64,000 nucleotides of DNA from Angiostrongylus vasorum. Lineage: Eukaryota > Nematoda > Chromadorea > Rhabditida > Metastrongylidae. Both the position numbers and the translations under genes were made by a program. Under the pieces are notes generated by a model. It did no database searches and was not told the DNA's origin. It was given only the letters and a program-made list of their open reading frames with translations. The DNA lies in contig JADANN010000001.1 in the NCBI GenBank assembly GCA_018806985.1, positions 474,501 to 538,500 on the forward strand, in the 5' to 3' direction. Positions 61,301 to 64,000 of this stretch are shown here, piece after piece. The first letter of the stretch is position 1. Each line of letters begins with the position of its first letter.

Positions 61301-62503
61301 ACGGGAGTTCAATAGCCGCATTTTCACCGACCTTTGAGAACCTCGTGTTTCCTGGTGGGAAAGTGACTTAATGATAATTTGTTTACTTAGTGACGTTGTG
61401 TCGTGACAACAGCATGACACTATGGCTGGCATACAAATGAAAGTCCACACTTTTCTAAGTGAAATAAGCTAACCTTCTGGCAAACATGAAACGAGGTGAA
61501 TGAAGGCCGACATGTTCTACTTGATTTCTCTTTGCGGAAATCCAATAAGGATATCGTGAAACCGGAAGGCATTCCAATGAAAGACGATATATCTTCCCCT
61601 TAAAAAGAAGCTAAAGCTCACGGCGTTGAACAAGGCTTGAGATATAAGCTATGCATTTGAATTCATTAACGATCTTTAGAAGTGACTGAATGCAAATCTG
61701 GCTCATACAATCACTTGCAGTGGCCTAGCGCCGTATGAAATCAATTCTGCTATCTTCCCAGACAAGTCTGGTATCAATTTGGCTACTCCAGAGGATGGAT
61801 GGCATGGCGGGCCCTCGGCGCAAGGTTGAGCCAAGCATCGATTCAGTGTGTATAGTAGGGCACCTCTAGCCACTACGCTACAAGCCAACTATCGTGTGTT
61901 TAATATTTGAAATACTGACGACGTATAGTGACCGACACATACCCTTATTTAGTGAAAGAATTTTACCACTTTAACAAAAACACGGGATCAAACTATTCGT
62001 TAACTATGATAAGTAGCTTGGTGAATATTCAGTGTTTTTTCTCTTCCACTTTATAAGATGTAGACCAAGATCACGTGGCATATAAAACGAGACGAAGCTC
62101 TTTCCACTTTATTTTTGGACATTTTAAATTGGTCGAAGACGCTTGAAGAGTTTAGCGAACCTATATTTATAATTCCTGTGGCAGAACCTAAGCCTAAGCA
62201 GAAAAAATCCGTCAGAATTCTCGAAGAATTATTATATTTTCAATGCTACCATTCCGAGTGATCAACCAAACTCTTGGAAGAAAATCTGAAAGATCACAAA
62301 CTTCAGACGAGCCCATTAATGAATATGTATAAATTCTTTTCTCAGGAAATCGGTCGAGGGTTGAAGGTTTCCGTGCTCGTACCCTGCTACCTGCACACAC
62401 GGATGCTTTTTACCGATATGTGGGCAGTCTTACTACACCGGATTGCAACGAGGCCGTCATCTGGACGGTACTCAGCGAGCCGATCTCGGTGACCCGTTCA
62501 CAG
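52305..62503 (+). CDS. Secreted alpha-carbonic anhydrase (C-terminus not in window)
   Basis: The product is an alpha-class carbonic anhydrase, which interconverts CO2 and bicarbonate with a zinc held by three histidines. Exons 52305-52353, 52581-52675, 60231-60342, 60926-61086, 61201-61354 and 62346-62503 join with matching phases (1,0,1,0,1,0), giving about 242 residues. The first exon is a signal peptide (ATG, then [12 protein letters not shown]), so the enzyme is probably secreted. Family marks in order: [36 protein letters not shown] (two zinc His), [18 protein letters not shown] (third zinc His), IGVFIVIG, and [19 protein letters not shown] with the catalytic Thr. The residue after FHW is Ala, where Gly is usual. 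After SVTRSQ a GT donor follows, and the closing exon (R-P-x-Q region) is not seen before the window ends. Introns hold RTE, SINE and Penelope pieces. Confidence 0.93.
55808..55850. repeat. TA array at the RTE 3' end
   Basis: About 43 bases of TA repeats directly abut the 3' end (GGTGAT on the - strand) of the RTE copy at 55851-57440, as at 18358-18430. Confidence 0.9.
55851..57440 (-). mobile_element. RTE retrotransposon, internally deleted, TA tail (carbonic anhydrase intron)
   Basis: On the - strand, a 5' leader (57440-57100) is followed by the start of the endonuclease ([38 protein letters not shown]). Near 56.65-56.70 kb it jumps into the RT palm ([19 protein letters not shown] with the catalytic F-A-D-D) and the C-terminus ([36 protein letters not shown], up to the W-x-x-x-x-R-D box). 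Most of the endonuclease and the RT fingers are gone. The 3' end GGTGAT runs into the TA array at 55808-55850. It is antisense to the host gene. Confidence 0.85.
57560..58440 (-). mobile_element. Older RTE endonuclease fragment (carbonic anhydrase intron)
   Basis: The - strand keeps a decayed APE-type endonuclease: [67 protein letters not shown] and [12 protein letters not shown] follow the same order as in the first RTE family. It has several stops and no RT part. It abuts the younger copy at 55851-57440, so one may have landed beside or inside the other. Confidence 0.7.
61605..61893 (-). repeat. tRNA-derived SINE in carbonic anhydrase intron
   Basis: A reverse copy between exons 61201-61354 and 62346-62503. 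AGCTAAAGCTCACGGCGTTG, TGACTGAATGCAAATCTGG, CCAGACAAGTCTGGTATCAA and CCACTACGCTACAAGCC match the family. It is antisense to the host gene. Confidence 0.75.
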
Positions 62504-63256
62504 GTGGGCGGAATGTCTGGTGATATGCGGATAACTATTCACTCTGTGTTCCTTAATTTTTTCTTGTGAACTGTATCGCTCGAAAAAATACAAGCTTAAT
62601 GCGAAATTGAGAGACAGAGACGTGGACAGTTCGTTTTTCGAAACATTGCGATATATCATTTGTTGTACCCAGCTAAGTGATTGGAGGCGATTTGAATAAA
62701 GTGAAGTGAACTAAAATGTCGGAAATTAATCCTGTCTTTGCTGCTTGATTCTAAATCCACACTGTGTTGGGAAACGCAGCAATGTTTTCCTTCAGAAGCA
62801 ATGAAAGACAGCAGTAGTATACCAGTTGTTGGTAGTCACTAGGATGCTGTAGATGTCCTGTTCGCCTTAGGCTCTACCAAGCTTGCTCTTCTCCACAAAT
62901 AATCGTATGGGGCTCTGCACATTTTTGATTTAATTAGCTGGTTTGACAAGATTTGTTTTTTTTTCGGAGTGCTGAAAAATTTCTGTTACGGAGTTTCGAG
63001 GTTGCCACTACAACCTTCTCTTGTGCGTAACAAAAGGCATGTCAACTTACAATAATTTCAATCCAAGATGATAACCATTCTTCTTGTTGGGTTATTGTCA
63101 GCTAGACGTCTTCTGATTGACACCCTCGGAGGAGATCGCAGCTAGAACTCCAAAAGAACCACCGAGTCACATCGAGCCAATTAAACTTTACACGATCTCG
63201 TCTCCATACAAGCATTATCAATAAAATTAAAAAAAAAGCTGATCTTTTCTCTTCCT

Positions 63257-63420
63257 CAGCTCTTCCTCAGTGGAAGGTACGTAAAAACGGCTCTGAAGAA
63301 GGCCATTCTGTCGAAACGTCAGCTACGATTGTGTTGTATGTGTGTTATTGTATGGAAGTAAACGCATGCTGTTTAACAACCTCGCGATTGCTATGAGAGA
63401 AAACCACGAGTTAATAAAAT
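63257..63420 (+). mobile_element. Solo Penelope terminal repeat
   Basis: CTCTTCCTCAGTGGAAGGTA, GGCTCTGAAGAAGGCCATTC, TGTCGAAACGTCAGCTACG and AACCTCGCGATTGCT match the terminal repeats of both Penelope-like copies, with the same internal deletion as at 39229. It starts with a doubled CTCTTCCTCAG. No coding part is attached. It is downstream of the last visible carbonic anhydrase exon, so probably in that gene's intron. Confidence 0.75.
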
Positions 63421-64000
63421 CAAAATTATTCACTTTTGCCAACGAGATACTAGTCATCTCTTCATGACGGTACAAATTCCTACTTTTTAGAGTTATGAAA
63501 CTTCTGAACACATCTTCATTATCAGCTGGTTTTTTTGAAGATTTTCTTAGCAAGTAGTTGTAAAGGTGCTTGAAGAATTTCCAGCCGGTTGACGAAAAAG
63601 CTAACTCAATATGCTGTGTGGTACGAAGTTTCGATCTTAATTCTTCCAACCTTTACAACGGTGGTTGTGCGACATGTTGTCGAATCATGTCCAACGACAT
63701 CATTGCTTCATTCGGACTGCGCAATGCTTAACGCAATCTTTTATGCATTCCAACGTTTTTTCTGGGAATAATTCTTTACTGTGATGACTTTATCAGGGGT
63801 TAATATTACAGCCATTTAGTGATGGCTAAGCTGAAGTATTCAGGCATTCTTCGTCTAAATTTGCCCTCAATATCGTTAGGTTCTCCACAGGTTGTAATTT
63901 TTGACAGAAGAGTTCTTATGACAATGTTGTTCTTGCTTTCCGTTCATTTCGTGCGGGGCTTATTTTTTCGTATTTTTTTCCATTTCGCAAAGAATTCCGC
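63421..64000. other. Right end, no clear gene
   Basis: The - strand holds a frame with FSSTGWKFFKHLYNYLLRKS and NEDVFRSFITLKSRNLYRHE (about 63400-63649). It looks protein-like but is unassigned. It adjoins the solo Penelope repeat and may be eroded element sequence. The missing carbonic anhydrase exon was not found here. Confidence 0.35.

Overview
The window looks like nuclear DNA of a strongylid (hookworm-type) nematode. It is A+T-rich, its genes have many short exons with TTTCAG/GT splice signals, and its transposon load is heavy: RTE-type non-LTR elements, GIY-YIG Penelope-like elements and a tRNA-derived SINE. The RTE proteins resemble families I know from Ancylostoma-like genomes. The species is inferred, not proven.

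Two host genes are well supported, both on the + strand. From about 1.47 to at least 23.6 kb lies a LYST-type BEACH gene (lyst-1 / Chediak-Higashi family): 23 exons that I could place, coding about 1,330 residues, running from a helical scaffold through a PH-like domain and BEACH domain to WD40 repeats. Its start lies left of the window and its last exon is uncertain. From 52.3 kb to beyond 62.5 kb lies a secreted alpha-carbonic anhydrase: six exons whose phases all fit, the three zinc histidines and the catalytic threonine. Its last exon(s) are probably right of the window.

Between them (about 25.6-52.3 kb) is a mobile-element zone: two Penelope-like elements on the - strand (27.8-30.8 and 37.1-39.4 kb), a family of foldback elements (five copies or remnants, one nested in a Penelope terminal repeat), decayed RTE copies of two families on the + strand (44.5-46.1 and 47.0-50.2 kb), SINEs and an 84-bp near-perfect palindrome. 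A two-exon coding fragment (26.0-26.6 kb) and a 126-codon - strand ORF (33.9-34.3 kb) are unassigned.

The introns of both genes also hold transposons. Every recognisable RTE inside a host gene is antisense to that gene (three copies in the LYST gene, two in the carbonic anhydrase gene), while the intergenic RTE copies are on the + strand. All RTE and Penelope copies here are broken by stops, frameshifts, deletions or inversion. No tRNA, rRNA, CRISPR or bacterial-type feature was seen.
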